Assembly (NCBI RefSeq): GCF_024347655.1
Contig: NZ_AP025514.1
Span: forward strand, 2,232,001 to 2,296,000
DNA length: 64,000 nt
Source of the DNA: Vibrio toranzoniae
GTDB taxonomy: Bacteria > Pseudomonadota > Gammaproteobacteria > Enterobacterales > Vibrionaceae
Reading direction: 5' to 3'
The translations under genes were made by a program, and so were the position numbers. Shown here in pieces: positions 29,151-39,286 of this stretch (the stretch's first letter is position 1; each line of letters opens with the position of its first letter). The notes beneath the pieces were generated by a model that saw nothing but the letters and a program-made list of their open reading frames with translations, was not told the origin of the DNA and did not search any database.

Positions 29151-30257
29151 CTAAGCTAACCCAACTTCAACCAAGATTCTTTCCGCGATACGGTCTAGAG
29201 GCAGGTCTTCAGTAGAAATGCCAGCTTTTGCTACAGCTTGAGGCATACCATATACGACACAACTATCTTCATCTTGCGCCCAAATCGTCGAGCCCGCTGT
29301 TTTTAGCATACGCGAACCTTCTCGACCATCAGCCCCCATACCGGTCAGTATCATAGACAAGACTTTGTCACCGTAAATCTTCGCAGCAGAGCCGAATGTG
29401 ACATCCACACAAGGCTTGTAGTTCATTCGATCGCCGCCATCGATAATTCTCAAACGAGCAGATCCTGCACGACCATCAACCATCATCTGTTTACCGCCGG
29501 GAGCAAGGTAAGCCACTCCTGGTTTCAACACATCTCCATCTTGCGCTTCACGAACTTCAATCTTACACAAGGTATTCAGTCGGCTTGCAAATGCAGCGGT
29601 AAAGGTTGCTGGCATGTGCTGAACTAACACGATCGGATGTGGATAATGAGCAGGAATGCGAGTCAAAATCTTCTGTAGTGCAACAGGGCCGCCAGTCGAA
29701 GTACCAATTGCAGTTAACTGGTATTTCTTACCCGAAGCTCTAAATTTTGCTGTCGATACAACAGCAGGCTTGGCTGTTGAAGTTGTTTGACGCAGTAATG
29801 AAGGTGCCGACGCCGTTGCTGTTGTTCGAGGAGCAACAGGTACACGGCGCATGAATGCACGCTTAGCGGCAATTTGAATCACACGTTGCTGAAGCAAAGC
29901 TACAGCATCATCACGATTACGCGCAATATCTTCGAACTTCTTAGGTAGGAAGTCGAGCGCTCCGGCATCTAAAGCATCTAATGTGGCTCTTGCACCGTCA
30001 TGCGTTAATGATGAGAACATTAAAATTGGCGTTGGTGAAGCTGCCATAATCTCACGAACGGCTGTAATACCATCCATGACAGGCATCTCAATGTCCATCG
30101 TGATCACGTCAGGCTTCAGTTGCTTGGTTTTCTCAACCGCTTCTTTACCATTTACCGCTACATCGATGACTTCGAGACGAGCCTCTGAGTTAATGATTTC
30201 GCTAACACGACGACGAAAAAAGCTCGAATCATCAACGACTAATACTTTAATCGCCAT
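29151..30257 (-). CDS. cheB: Chemotaxis protein-glutamate methylesterase CheB
   Basis: Adaptation enzyme that demethylates and deamidates chemoreceptors when phosphorylated by CheA. It has 368 residues: receiver domain with D10 and phosphoacceptor D55, an Ala/Thr-rich linker (about 140-178), and the esterase domain with the triad S187 (GTSTGGP), H214 (VQHMP) and D310 (GMGADG). The matching methyltransferase CheR is not in this operon, as usual in Vibrio. Confidence 0.96.
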   Translation of the reverse strand: MAIKVLVVDDSSFFRRRVSEIINSEARLEVIDVAVNGKEAVEKTKQLKPDVITMDIEMPVMDGITAVREIMAASPTPILMFSSLTHDGARATLDALDAGALDFLPKKFEDIARNRDDAVALLQQRVIQIAAKRAFMRRVPVAPRTTATASAPSLLRQTTSTAKPAVVSTAKFRASGKKYQLTAIGTSTGGPVALQKILTRIPAHYPHPIVLVQHMPATFTAAFASRLNTLCKIEVREAQDGDVLKPGVAYLAPGGKQMMVDGRAGSARLRIIDGGDRMNYKPCVDVTFGSAAKIYGDKVLSMILTGMGADGREGSRMLKTAGSTIWAQDEDSCVVYGMPQAVAKAGISTEDLPLDRIAERILVEVGLA

Positions 30258-30270
30258 ATTTATCCTTAAA

Positions 30271-32472
30271 TTAAATTCTTGACGCAGCTGCGTACTGCTT
30301 CAACAAGTCAGGCACATCTAAAATCAATGCAATGTGTCCGTCACTTGTAATTGTTGCGCCCGCCATTCCTGGCGTGCCCTGCAGTAGTTTATCAAGTGGC
30401 TTAATAACAACTTCTTCTTGACCGATAAGCGTATCGACAACAAAACCAACACGTTGACTGCCAAGCTGCACAATCACAACATGGCCATGGCCATTACGCT
30501 GTTCAACAATTCCCGCTTTAGGTGTAAGCCAATTTTGTAAATAGAACAACGGAATAGACTTATCACGAACGATAATAGTCAGTTGACCATCAACCACATT
30601 TGTACGGCTTAAATCTAAGTGGAAGATCTCGTTTACAGAAGCTAATGGCAATGCAAATGGGTGACTTGCTACACCGACCATCAAGGTTGGTAGAATCGCT
30701 AGCGTCAATGGAACCTTGATCGTGATCTTGGTGCCTTTACCCATTTCTGAGTCGATGTCAATTGAGCCATTCAGTGTGTTGATCGCTGTTTTAACGACGT
30801 CCATACCCACACCACGGCCAGAGATATCCGAGATCTGCTCTTTGCTTGAGAAGCCAGGCGCAAAAATCAAATTAAAGCACTCTTTATTAGATAAACGAGA
30901 TGCTGCATCTTCATCCATCAAGCCACGTTTAACCGCAATACCACGAAGCTTGTCAGGGTCCATACCGCCACCATCATCAACGATAGCCAGTTCAATATGA
31001 TCGCCCTCTTGAGAGGCAGACAGAATCACTTTACCCGTTCTAGACTTACCTGCAGCAACACGGTCGTCCGGCATTTCAATACCGTGGTCAACAGAGTTTC
31101 TCACCAAGTGAATCAGGGGATCAGCAAGTGCTTCTACTAAGTTTTTATCAAGGTCTGTTTCTTCACCACGCATTTCAAGAACGATGTCTTTCTTCAAGCT
31201 ACGAGCAAGGTCACGGACAACTCGAGGGAAGCGACCAAATACTTTCTTAATCGGCTGCATACGAGTCTTCATTACCGCGCCTTGTAGGTCTGCGGTAACG
31301 ACATCTAAGTTAGAGACAGCTTTCGACATTTCTTCGTCGTTGCTGTTTAGCCCTAAACTGACAAGTCGGTTACGAACCAATACTAACTCACCTACCATAT
31401 TCATAATGGTATCAAGTGTTGATGTATCGACACGAACTGTTGCTTCAGCTTGTTGCTTCTTCGCTTGCGCTTTAACTTCGGATTTTACTGGAGCACTCGG
31501 TTTAGGCTCTTCTTTAACAGCAACTGGAGCTTCAGACTGCGGTGTAGGTGCAGCTTGTGGTTCAACTGGTTCGGGCTTCACTGCTGCCGGTTTAGTTGCC
31601 GCATCCAGCTCTTCAATCGTTGGTCCATTACCTGAACCGTGTAACTGATCCAGTAACTTCTCGAACTCTTCGTCGGTCATCAGATCATCGCCTTCAGACA
31701 TCGCCGACGCAGGTGCTGGTGTTGTATGAGGTGTTGGCGGTGGCGGCGCCGTTGAATTTGTTGCTGTTGGGCTCTTACCCGCACCGTGCAATTCATCTAA
31801 CAACTTTTCAAATTCGTCATCAGTAATATCACTACTGTCAGCAGCAGGTTGAGGTGCTGCTGGTGCTGGCGGCGGTGTTGATGCAGAAGCCGCAGTTGGT
31901 GAACCACCTTTACCATGAAGTTCATCAAGCAGGCGTTCAAACTCATCTTCAGAGATATCATCAACTGAAGATGCATTGATGTTTGAGTTTTCGACAACCG
32001 GTTCAGGTTCCGCTGGCACTGCAACAACTGATTCAGCAATAACGGGGGCAGGGGCCTCTATTGGTGCAACTTCATCGGCAGACTCTGGTTTACAAAGGCG
32101 GTGAAGCTCATCCAATAAAGCTTGATCAGCTCGCACTAAAGGCTCCTGATCTTGCACGGCTCGAAACTGTACATTTATTGTATCTAGAGCCTGCAACATC
32201 GTATCCATCAAACCAGAGGTTACGCTGCGTTGGCCGTTTCTTAGAATGTCGAATACATTCTCAGCACCATGACAAGTATCCACCAGCTCAGTCAATGCTA
32301 GGAAACCAGCACCACCTTTTACTGTATGGAAACCACGGAAAATAGCATTTAATAGGTCTTTGTCTTCAGGATTATTCTCAAGCTCTACCAGTTGTTCTGA
32401 TAGGAGTTCAAGGATCTCTCCTGCTTCGACTAAAAAGTCCTGAAGAATATCTTCGTCTAAATCGTAGCTCAT
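30271..32472 (-). CDS. cheA: Chemotaxis histidine kinase CheA
   Basis: Kinase of the chemotaxis array; phosphorylates CheY and CheB. It has 733 residues. The Hpt domain carries H49 (HTVKGGAG). Instead of a classic CheY-binding P2 domain, a Pro/Ala-rich linker (about 130-330) holds three copies of a helical motif, [15 protein letters not shown], at 175-189, 218-232 and 267-281. These lie where the ParP-binding LID region has been described. Dimerisation, HATPase ([37 protein letters not shown]) and the CheW-like domain follow. It is followed by cheB after 13 bp. Confidence 0.96.
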   Translation of the reverse strand: MSYDLDEDILQDFLVEAGEILELLSEQLVELENNPEDKDLLNAIFRGFHTVKGGAGFLALTELVDTCHGAENVFDILRNGQRSVTSGLMDTMLQALDTINVQFRAVQDQEPLVRADQALLDELHRLCKPESADEVAPIEAPAPVIAESVVAVPAEPEPVVENSNINASSVDDISEDEFERLLDELHGKGGSPTAASASTPPPAPAAPQPAADSSDITDDEFEKLLDELHGAGKSPTATNSTAPPPPTPHTTPAPASAMSEGDDLMTDEEFEKLLDQLHGSGNGPTIEELDAATKPAAVKPEPVEPQAAPTPQSEAPVAVKEEPKPSAPVKSEVKAQAKKQQAEATVRVDTSTLDTIMNMVGELVLVRNRLVSLGLNSNDEEMSKAVSNLDVVTADLQGAVMKTRMQPIKKVFGRFPRVVRDLARSLKKDIVLEMRGEETDLDKNLVEALADPLIHLVRNSVDHGIEMPDDRVAAGKSRTGKVILSASQEGDHIELAIVDDGGGMDPDKLRGIAVKRGLMDEDAASRLSNKECFNLIFAPGFSSKEQISDISGRGVGMDVVKTAINTLNGSIDIDSEMGKGTKITIKVPLTLAILPTLMVGVASHPFALPLASVNEIFHLDLSRTNVVDGQLTIIVRDKSIPLFYLQNWLTPKAGIVEQRNGHGHVVIVQLGSQRVGFVVDTLIGQEEVVIKPLDKLLQGTPGMAGATITSDGHIALILDVPDLLKQYAAASRI
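31630..31950 (-). repeat. Three-copy protein motif repeat in the CheA linker
   Basis: Codons 175-281 of cheA encode three near-identical 15-residue motifs ([42 protein letters not shown]) separated by Pro/Ala/Thr-rich spacers, with periods of 43 and 49 residues. Confidence 0.9.
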
Positions 32473-32481
32473 ACGTTACCT

Positions 32482-33213
32482 TTAAAATCCAAGACTGGAT
32501 AACAAATCGTCGACTTCATCTTGAGATGCAACGGCGTCTTTTCGCTCTTCTGGGTTCATAATTGGACCTTCAGGCGCAATAGATACTTTCTTCTCTGACT
32601 CAGGAGTTGGCTCTATTTGATTAGCTCCGAATACGGTGAGAATCTCTACCAAACGCCCTTCAACCTCATTTACCAAGGTAATAACTTTGCTAATAATCTG
32701 CCCAGTTAAATCTTGGAAATCCTGAGCCATCAAGATTTCAGTCAGTTGTCCACGTAGTTCAGTACTGTCCCCTTCTACTTGGACAAGTAATCCATCAATG
32801 CGGTGACATAAAGCTTTAAATTGTGTCAGCTCAATGCGGCCATGCATCAGTTCATTCCATTGAGGCCTTACTTGAAGTAAACACTCGTGTAGATTATCTG
32901 CAATTGGCATACAGCGATCGACAGCGTCCATCGTTTTATTTGCCGCAACTTCCGTTTTATCAATGACATACTGAAGGCGATCCCTAGCGTCAGGGATTTC
33001 ATCATTTGCGATAACGCTAATGCGCTCGTCAAAGTTGAATTGTGTCAAAGAGTCATGGAGGTCGCGTGTCAGACTACCTATTTCTTGAAGCATTGGATTG
33101 TCTTGAAGACTAAAATTATCTTCATAAATGCTTCTGACAAGAGAATCAGCACTTTGCTGCTCATCGTTTTCAAGCAGATCTACTAATTTTTTTGCTTGTT
33201 CTAATGAAATCAT
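32482..33213 (-). CDS. cheZ: CheY-P phosphatase CheZ
   Basis: Speeds dephosphorylation of CheY-P. From the ATG at 33213 it has 243 residues, with the family start Met-Ile-Ser-Leu-Glu; an ATG at 33237 would add eight codons. A long helical hairpin carries the catalytic glutamine in the AQDFQDLTGQ motif, and the C-terminal DDLLSSLGF is the CheY-binding tail. It lies between cheY and cheA in one operon. Confidence 0.94.
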   Translation of the reverse strand: MISLEQAKKLVDLLENDEQQSADSLVRSIYEDNFSLQDNPMLQEIGSLTRDLHDSLTQFNFDERISVIANDEIPDARDRLQYVIDKTEVAANKTMDAVDRCMPIADNLHECLLQVRPQWNELMHGRIELTQFKALCHRIDGLLVQVEGDSTELRGQLTEILMAQDFQDLTGQIISKVITLVNEVEGRLVEILTVFGANQIEPTPESEKKVSIAPEGPIMNPEERKDAVASQDEVDDLLSSLGF

Positions 33214-33327
33214 CCTGAGTTCAGCCTTACTCCGCATATTTGTTACGCTTCAGCTGTAGAGATAAACGGGAAACTAAAAAGTTAATGCCTCTCTAGAAGC
33301 GCCTAAAACAGGTTATATTGTCAATGC

Positions 33328-33708
33328 TTATAAGCGCTCAAAAATCTTATCAAGTTTCTCTTTCAGCGTTGCAGCAGTGAAAGGCTTCACAATGTAACCA
33401 TTAACACCGGCTTGCGCTGCTTCTATGATCTGCTCACGCTTCGCTTCTGCTGTGATCATAAGTACTGGAAGGTGCTTAAGTTCTGCATCTGAGCGAATGT
33501 GTTTTAGCAGGTCGATACCTTGCATGCCTGGCATATTCCAGTCAGTTACCACGAAATCAAATTCGCCTTTTTTCAGCATAGGTAACGCGGTCAAGCCATC
33601 ATCTGCTTCTTGTGTGTTGTTGAAACCTAAATCACGAAGTAGGTTTTTAACAATTCGGCGCATCGTTGAAAAGTCATCAACAATGAGAATTTTCATGTTT
33701 TTGTTCAA
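33328..33708 (-). CDS. cheY: Chemotaxis response regulator CheY
   Basis: Single-domain receiver that binds FliM when phosphorylated and reverses the motor. In the numbering from the chosen start, D11 and D12 form the acidic pocket, D56 is phosphorylated (VVTDWNMPG), and T86 and K108 are the switch residues. The start is unusual: the frame opens at a GTG (33720), but GGAGG (33714-33718) sits exactly five bases before a TTG at 33708, which I take as the start; ATG at 33696 is the third choice. It follows fliA by 30 bp and precedes cheZ in the same operon. Confidence 0.94.
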   Translation of the reverse strand: MNKNMKILIVDDFSTMRRIVKNLLRDLGFNNTQEADDGLTALPMLKKGEFDFVVTDWNMPGMQGIDLLKHIRSDAELKHLPVLMITAEAKREQIIEAAQAGVNGYIVKPFTAATLKEKLDKIFERL

Positions 33709-33738
33709 ATTAGCCTCCACTGAATAAAATCAGTGTTG

Positions 33739-34473
33739 TTAGTCGTTCTGTGTCCAAGCACTTAACTTAGTGCGTAAACGCTGCATAGATTGGCTCAGTA
33801 TTTGGCTGACGCGAGATTCGCTGACACCTAGCACTTCCCCTATCTCTTTTAAATTGAGTTCTTCGTCGTAATAAAGCGAAAGCACAAGGCCTTCTCTTTC
33901 TGGAAGCTGTTTTATTGAATCGATCAAAGCTTGGCGGAATGACTCATCAGCAACCCCTTGAAAAGGTGTGTTATCTTGAGAGTCTTCATTCGGAGATATT
34001 ACATCATCTGAGACCCCCAAATCTTCGATCCCAACCAATCTTGAGCAATTAATATCAGTTAAAGCACTATGATACTGCTCTAAAGTGAGCCCCATATGTT
34101 TTGCTACTTCGGCATCACTTGGATCGCGGTTGAGTGTACCCTCTAAATCCGCAATTGCACTGCTGATTTCTCGATTATTTCTATGAACCGATCTCGGCAC
34201 CCAATCCCCGCGGCGAATATCATCCAACATCGCCCCACGAATTCGAATACCTGCATACGTCTCAAAACTTGCGCCTTTGGTACCATCATAATTTTGTTGT
34301 GCTTCAATCAAACCAATCATGCCAGCTTGAATCAAGTCATCAACCAATACATTAGGCGGTAATCGCCCCAACAAATGATGAGCGATACGTTTTACCAACA
34401 CAGAGTACTTCTCAAAAAAAGCCTGCTGGCTATTATGATTAGCATGTTGGTCGTAAGTAAGCGCTTTATTCAC
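33739..34473 (-). CDS. fliA: RNA polymerase sigma factor FliA (sigma-28)
   Basis: Flagellar sigma factor that transcribes late genes, including the two flagellins of this window. It has 244 residues from a GTG at 34473 (Met-Asn-Lys-Ala-Leu in protein), with GAGGAA eight bases upstream; a TTG one codon earlier is less likely. Region 2 (DDLIQAGMIGLIEAQQNYDG, SFETYAGIRIRGAMLDDIR) and region 4 (LPEREGLVLSLYYDEELNLKEIGEVLGVSESRVSQI) are intact. It overlaps flhG by eight bases. Confidence 0.95.
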   Translation of the reverse strand: MNKALTYDQHANHNSQQAFFEKYSVLVKRIAHHLLGRLPPNVLVDDLIQAGMIGLIEAQQNYDGTKGASFETYAGIRIRGAMLDDIRRGDWVPRSVHRNNREISSAIADLEGTLNRDPSDAEVAKHMGLTLEQYHSALTDINCSRLVGIEDLGVSDDVISPNEDSQDNTPFQGVADESFRQALIDSIKQLPEREGLVLSLYYDEELNLKEIGEVLGVSESRVSQILSQSMQRLRTKLSAWTQND

Positions 34474-35353
34474 CAAATGGTTCCTCTACAAATTCAGTAC
34501 GGTTCAGTAGCCTTTCAACAAAGAACTCCAAGTGTCCGCTTGGTGTTTTTGGTATTGGCCAGGTCAATGCTTTACTTGCCAATGAGCTGATAGCCAATGC
34601 CGCAGGAGAGCGAGGAAACGCATCAACTACGATTTTCTGTCTCTTAACTGATTGACGTACTTTATCATCTAAAGGAATACATGCTACGAGTTCGAGGCTC
34701 ACATTCAAGAAGCGCTCTGTGACCAAAGTCAACTTTGCAAATAATTCTCGGCCTTCACGGTAACTTCTGACCATATTTGCAACAACTTTGAATCGCTGAA
34801 CTTGATGTTCTCTACTCAACAATTTGATCAAGGCATATGCATCAGTAATCGAGGTAGGTTCATCACAAACGACGACAACAACATCCTGCGCCGCTCTTGA
34901 GAAGCTGATCACCATATCCGATATACCCGCAGCAGTGTCGACTAATAAGATATCCATCTCATCTTCAAGTGAACCAAATGCTCGAATCAAACCCGCGTGC
35001 TGAGCATGTGAAAGTTCAGTCATGCTTTGTGTACCCGAAGTCGCTGGAATTATTTTAATTCCGTGTGGCCCTTCAACAATCGCATCTTTTAACTCACACT
35101 CACCCGCCAACACATGGCCAAGGTTTCGTTTAGAACGAATACCTAACATAATATCAACGTTAGCGAGTCCTAAGTCGGCGTCCAGCACCATGACTTTTTT
35201 GCCTTGGCGTGCCATGCAAATAGCCATACCTAACGTCACATTAGATTTACCGACCCCACCTTTACCACCCGTTACAGCGATAACTTTGGTAAGTGAAGGC
35301 TTAGTTAAGCGACGGAGGCCGCTAGCTTGATCATGTATCATATTTTCATTCAT
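34466..35353 (-). CDS. flhG: Flagellar number regulator FlhG (FleN), MinD-like ATPase
   Basis: Limits the polar flagellum to one by inhibiting FlhF and the master regulator FlrA. It has 295 residues from the ATG at 35353, which follows a GGCGGAT site 13 bp after flhF. The N-terminal DQASGLR (8-14) is the motif that stimulates the FlhF GTPase, and the deviant Walker A GGKGGVGKS lies at 29-37. DTAAGIS is the Walker B region and an amphipathic C-terminus is typical. It overlaps fliA. Confidence 0.94.
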   Translation of the reverse strand: MNENMIHDQASGLRRLTKPSLTKVIAVTGGKGGVGKSNVTLGMAICMARQGKKVMVLDADLGLANVDIMLGIRSKRNLGHVLAGECELKDAIVEGPHGIKIIPATSGTQSMTELSHAQHAGLIRAFGSLEDEMDILLVDTAAGISDMVISFSRAAQDVVVVVCDEPTSITDAYALIKLLSREHQVQRFKVVANMVRSYREGRELFAKLTLVTERFLNVSLELVACIPLDDKVRQSVKRQKIVVDAFPRSPAALAISSLASKALTWPIPKTPSGHLEFFVERLLNRTEFVEEPFGE

Positions 35354-35366
35354 ATTTATCCGCCGC

Positions 35367-36914
35367 CTAGAGCCCTTCAGAATCGCTATTCCAGTAATGA
35401 GGTTCATTCTCTGTAGATTTCTCTAATAGCTCATTGGCCTTAGCCATCATGTACTTTGGCTGAGCTATGACGATATCTTCAGGAACTCGTTGACCATTTG
35501 CTATGTAAGCAACTGGTAATGCATTTTGTATCACTACACTGATGAATTCGCCTAGACTGAGGGACTCATCAAGCTTAGTCATGATGCATCCCGACAATGG
35601 GATTCTTCTAAAGTGTTCAATTGTTTCTTGTAGCACTTTACGTTGCGCGGTTGCGGGCAACACAAGGTAACTATTGATAACGGAACCACTCTCTTGCATC
35701 AATGTGTCTAACTGCTCAGATAGGCGAACATCTCGTTGCCCCATACCTGCAGTATCGACCAGAATTAGGCGACGATTACGTAACTGATATATTACATCGG
35801 CCAATTCGCTAGAATCTTTAGCAACTCTTACCGGGCAGCCCATAATTCGACCATAAATAGATAACTGCTCGTGCGCACCTATACGATATGTGTCAGTTGT
35901 TACTAATGCGACGTTGTCGGCGCCATATTCCATGGCTGCGCGTGCCGCTAGCTTAGCAACGGTGGTGGTTTTACCCACTCCAGTTGGGCCCAATAAGGCC
36001 ACTATACCGCCACGTTTTAGAATATCTTTTTGTGTGACTGAGATTTGGTCTGCAACCAACGCAAGCAATGCCTTCCACGCTCGAGCTGGCTTGGTGTCTT
36101 CTGGGATATAGCACGCCATTTGATCAGCCAGTTCTGCTGAAACGCCCATTCTTTCAAGGCGCTTGATCAACATGGCTCTTAAAGGCTCTCGGCGTTCAAC
36201 CTCTTGCCACATCAGGCCAGATACTTGATGCTCGAGTAAACGACGAATTGAAGTCATCTCGTCGCGCATCGTTTCCATTTCAGTATCAGAGCCTTTGGAT
36301 GGAGCACTTTCACGGCCACGATCATAACGCGTAGGGTCGAGACGAGGAGCTGGGCGATCGACTCTGCGATCTTCAGCAATCAGTTTGGATAAACCCGTTT
36401 CACGAGCAAATGCTGAATCTACATTACTGCGCGGCGGCTGGTTACTATTAGAACCTTGATGGCGATTAGAATCTTGATGACTATTAGCGTGATGGCTACT
36501 GCCTGATTGACGATTCAGCAACGCAGACAATGAATCTTCATTTTCTGCTCGGTGTTGTGGCTCATCATCGGCCCCATGACTGTATTGCTTAAGCATATTC
36601 GCAAAGCGCTTAGTCATTGAACGTCCACCTTCAGCATTCGATTGCAGGTTCACCTTATCTTCATCTAATTGACGAGAACCAGTTGACGCCGCGGTCGCTG
36701 CCATTTGCGTATACTGACTTTGCGCCGGTTGCTGAGGTTTATTGATTCTTGGGCTCGCTGTCGACTGGCTTGATTCACCATCGATAGCGGCAACAATTTC
36801 CACACCACCTGCGACCTTTTTGTTAGACATGATCACCGCTTCTGAGCCAAGTTCTTCTTTAACTTGGAGCAGAGCTGTTCGCATATCTTTTGCAAAAAAT
36901 CGTTTAATTTTCAA
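35367..36914 (-). CDS. flhF: Flagellar placement GTPase FlhF
   Basis: SRP-family GTPase that determines the polar site of flagellar assembly. It has 515 residues: the N-terminal B domain (1-60), a long low-complexity linker rich in Ser, Gln, His and Asn (about 100-165), and the NG domain with G1 (GPTGVGKTTTVAKLAA), DTAGMGQRD and TKLDE motifs. It lies between flhA and flhG. Confidence 0.95.
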   Translation of the reverse strand: MKIKRFFAKDMRTALLQVKEELGSEAVIMSNKKVAGGVEIVAAIDGESSQSTASPRINKPQQPAQSQYTQMAATAASTGSRQLDEDKVNLQSNAEGGRSMTKRFANMLKQYSHGADDEPQHRAENEDSLSALLNRQSGSSHHANSHQDSNRHQGSNSNQPPRSNVDSAFARETGLSKLIAEDRRVDRPAPRLDPTRYDRGRESAPSKGSDTEMETMRDEMTSIRRLLEHQVSGLMWQEVERREPLRAMLIKRLERMGVSAELADQMACYIPEDTKPARAWKALLALVADQISVTQKDILKRGGIVALLGPTGVGKTTTVAKLAARAAMEYGADNVALVTTDTYRIGAHEQLSIYGRIMGCPVRVAKDSSELADVIYQLRNRRLILVDTAGMGQRDVRLSEQLDTLMQESGSVINSYLVLPATAQRKVLQETIEHFRRIPLSGCIMTKLDESLSLGEFISVVIQNALPVAYIANGQRVPEDIVIAQPKYMMAKANELLEKSTENEPHYWNSDSEGL

Positions 36915-36941
36915 TTCGATCGTCCGTTCTAATTAGGCGGC

Positions 36942-39044
36942 TTAATTACCAACAGCTTGTACTATACGTATCTGCTTTTCGTCCGGTATCTCTTGGTAAG
37001 ATAACACTCTCAAGCTTGGGATCGTGTTTTTCACGAACTTAGCGAGAGTCGAACGAAGCACCCCAGAGGTCAATAACACCGCTGGCTCCCCTTTCAACTC
37101 TTGCTCTTGTGTGGCATGGCTAAGGGAGGTCTGTAAGCGCTCCGCTAAACCAGGCTCAATACCTGCAGATTCTCCGCCAGATGCTTGCATGGTTTGGTGC
37201 AAGATTTGTTCCAACTCTGGTATTAAGGTTATTACCGGCAATTCTGTCTCTATACCATTGATTTCTTGGACAATTAGTCTTTTTAGAGAGATACGAGCAG
37301 CCGCTGTAAGTATGTCAGGTTCTTGACTCTTACCGGAGTACTCCGACAAAGTTTGGACTATCGTTCGAATATCTCGAATTGGAATGGCTTCATTTAGTAG
37401 GTTTTGAAGCACTTTCACAACCACACCAAGCGGCAGTTGATCCGGTACAAAACCTTCGACCAGCTTAGGCGTTGAACGACCAAGCATTTCCAGTAGATTC
37501 TGAACTTCTTCATGGCCAATTAACTGCGAAGCATTATTAGTCAACAGTTGACTAAGGTGTGTCGCCAGTACAGTTGAGGAGTCCACAACCGTGTAGCCTA
37601 AAGCTTGCGCATGCTCGCGCTGCTCTTCACGAATCCACACGGCCTCGAGACCAAATGCAGGGTCAATGGTCGGCTCACCTTCGATCATTCCATAGACTTG
37701 GCCAGGGTTAATCGCCAATTCCATATCAGGTTTAATCTCGGCCTCGCCAACCGCGACTCCCATCAGAGTGATTCGGTAGCTGTTTGGCGTCAGTTCTAGG
37801 TTATCGCGAATATGTACAGCGGGGATCAAAAAACCGAAGTCTTGGGACAGCTTCTTACGCACTCCTTTTACCCGTTCAAGCAGTTCACCACCTTGATCTC
37901 GATCAACCAACGGAATCAGGCGGTAACCCACTTCTAAGCCGATAATATCGACGGGTTGAACATCGTCCCATGAGAGCTCTTTTTGCGATGAGGGTGTGTC
38001 ACCATTAGCATCGACAGTGGCTGGCAGGTTTGTATCTTCAGCCTTTGCCTTATTCTTTTTATCGATAAAGTAGGCACCAGCACCCGCCACAGCAGCCAAA
38101 CTTAAGAAAGAAAAGTGCGGCATACCAGGAACAATACCCATCACCCCAAGGATACCGGCGGTGATCATCAAAGCCTTTGGGTTATCCAACATTTGGAAGA
38201 CGAGCTGCTGCCCCATATCTTCATCGGTATTTTGACGCGTTACCATCATCGCTGCGGCGATAGACAGTAATAGAGACGGAATTTGTGCAACCAAACCATC
38301 ACCGATGGTCAATAGCGTATAGATTTCGATAGCTTCACCGAAACCAAGGTCGAATTGAGCCATACCGATACTCAAACCACCTATGATGTTGATAAACAAG
38401 ATCAATATACCAGCGATAGCATCGCCTTTAACAAACTTTGAAGCACCGTCCATCGAACCATAGAAATCGGCTTCTTTGGTCACTTCAAAACGTCGGGTTC
38501 GAGCCTGATCTTGGTCAATCAAACCCGCATTTAAGTCGGCATCAATTGCCATTTGTTTACCAGGCAAAGCATCTAGCGTAAAACGGGCACTTACTTCCGA
38601 GATACGGCCCGCACCTTTGGTGACAACCATAAAGTTGATGATCATCAGGATCAAAAACACCACTAAACCAACCGCATAATTACCGCCGATAACGACGTTA
38701 CCGAAGGCTTCAATAACGTTACCAGCGGAGTCACCACCTTCGTGACCATGGAGTAATACCACACGTGTCGAAGCAACGTTCAAGGCTAATCGAAGTAGCG
38801 TCGCAATCAGAAGAACGGTAGGAAATGCCGCGAAATCTAATGGCCTACGGGTATAAACCGAAACCAGTAGCACAACCATAGACAAGGCAATATTGAAGGT
38901 GAAGAACATATCCAACAAGAAAGCAGGAATGGGCAACACCACCATAGCAAGCGTTGCAAGTACCATAACTGGTGCTCCAATCGCAGGCATAGCACGGTTA
39001 GGAATTTTCGGTAGCTTGTCCGCAAAAGGCAGGGAGAATTTCAT
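36942..39044 (-). CDS. flhA: Flagellar export gate protein FlhA
   Basis: Nonameric membrane gate of the flagellar type III export apparatus. It has 700 residues: about eight membrane segments in the first 330 residues, the FHIPEP-type cytoplasmic loop (VTKGAGRISEVSARFTLDALPGKQMAIDADLNAG), and a C-terminal cytoplasmic ring domain from about 360 that receives chaperone-substrate complexes. A consensus sigma-54 site lies about 130-146 bp upstream, so it heads the transcript flhA-flhF-flhG-fliA-che. Confidence 0.96.
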   Translation of the reverse strand: MKFSLPFADKLPKIPNRAMPAIGAPVMVLATLAMVVLPIPAFLLDMFFTFNIALSMVVLLVSVYTRRPLDFAAFPTVLLIATLLRLALNVASTRVVLLHGHEGGDSAGNVIEAFGNVVIGGNYAVGLVVFLILMIINFMVVTKGAGRISEVSARFTLDALPGKQMAIDADLNAGLIDQDQARTRRFEVTKEADFYGSMDGASKFVKGDAIAGILILFINIIGGLSIGMAQFDLGFGEAIEIYTLLTIGDGLVAQIPSLLLSIAAAMMVTRQNTDEDMGQQLVFQMLDNPKALMITAGILGVMGIVPGMPHFSFLSLAAVAGAGAYFIDKKNKAKAEDTNLPATVDANGDTPSSQKELSWDDVQPVDIIGLEVGYRLIPLVDRDQGGELLERVKGVRKKLSQDFGFLIPAVHIRDNLELTPNSYRITLMGVAVGEAEIKPDMELAINPGQVYGMIEGEPTIDPAFGLEAVWIREEQREHAQALGYTVVDSSTVLATHLSQLLTNNASQLIGHEEVQNLLEMLGRSTPKLVEGFVPDQLPLGVVVKVLQNLLNEAIPIRDIRTIVQTLSEYSGKSQEPDILTAAARISLKRLIVQEINGIETELPVITLIPELEQILHQTMQASGGESAGIEPGLAERLQTSLSHATQEQELKGEPAVLLTSGVLRSTLAKFVKNTIPSLRVLSYQEIPDEKQIRIVQAVGN

Positions 39045-39174
39045 AAATCTAGACAGTTTCGCTATGTTGTAGCTATCTCACCAAGCGGATTGAGGCTCAG
39101 GTCTAAGCTATGTTTCTATGGTTTGTAATGTACGGGTTTATAATACACGGACTTATTATGTTCGGAGTTGATAT

Positions 39175-39190
39175 AGCAAACACTGTACCA
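39175..39190 (-). promoter_or_regulatory. Sigma-54 promoter upstream of flhA
   Basis: On the minus strand TGGTACAGTGTTTGCT has GG and GC at the required -24/-12 spacing and matches TGGCACnnnnnTTGCT at all but one position. It gives a leader of about 120 bases before flhA. Confidence 0.75.
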
Positions 39191-39286
39191 ACATCTTACG
39201 TCAAATTATCGCCATTACTTTGTAGAAAAGAGTAATAGCCAGCCTCCTATTATCAGGGTTCATCAAGCTAAGCTCAAGCAATTGAT

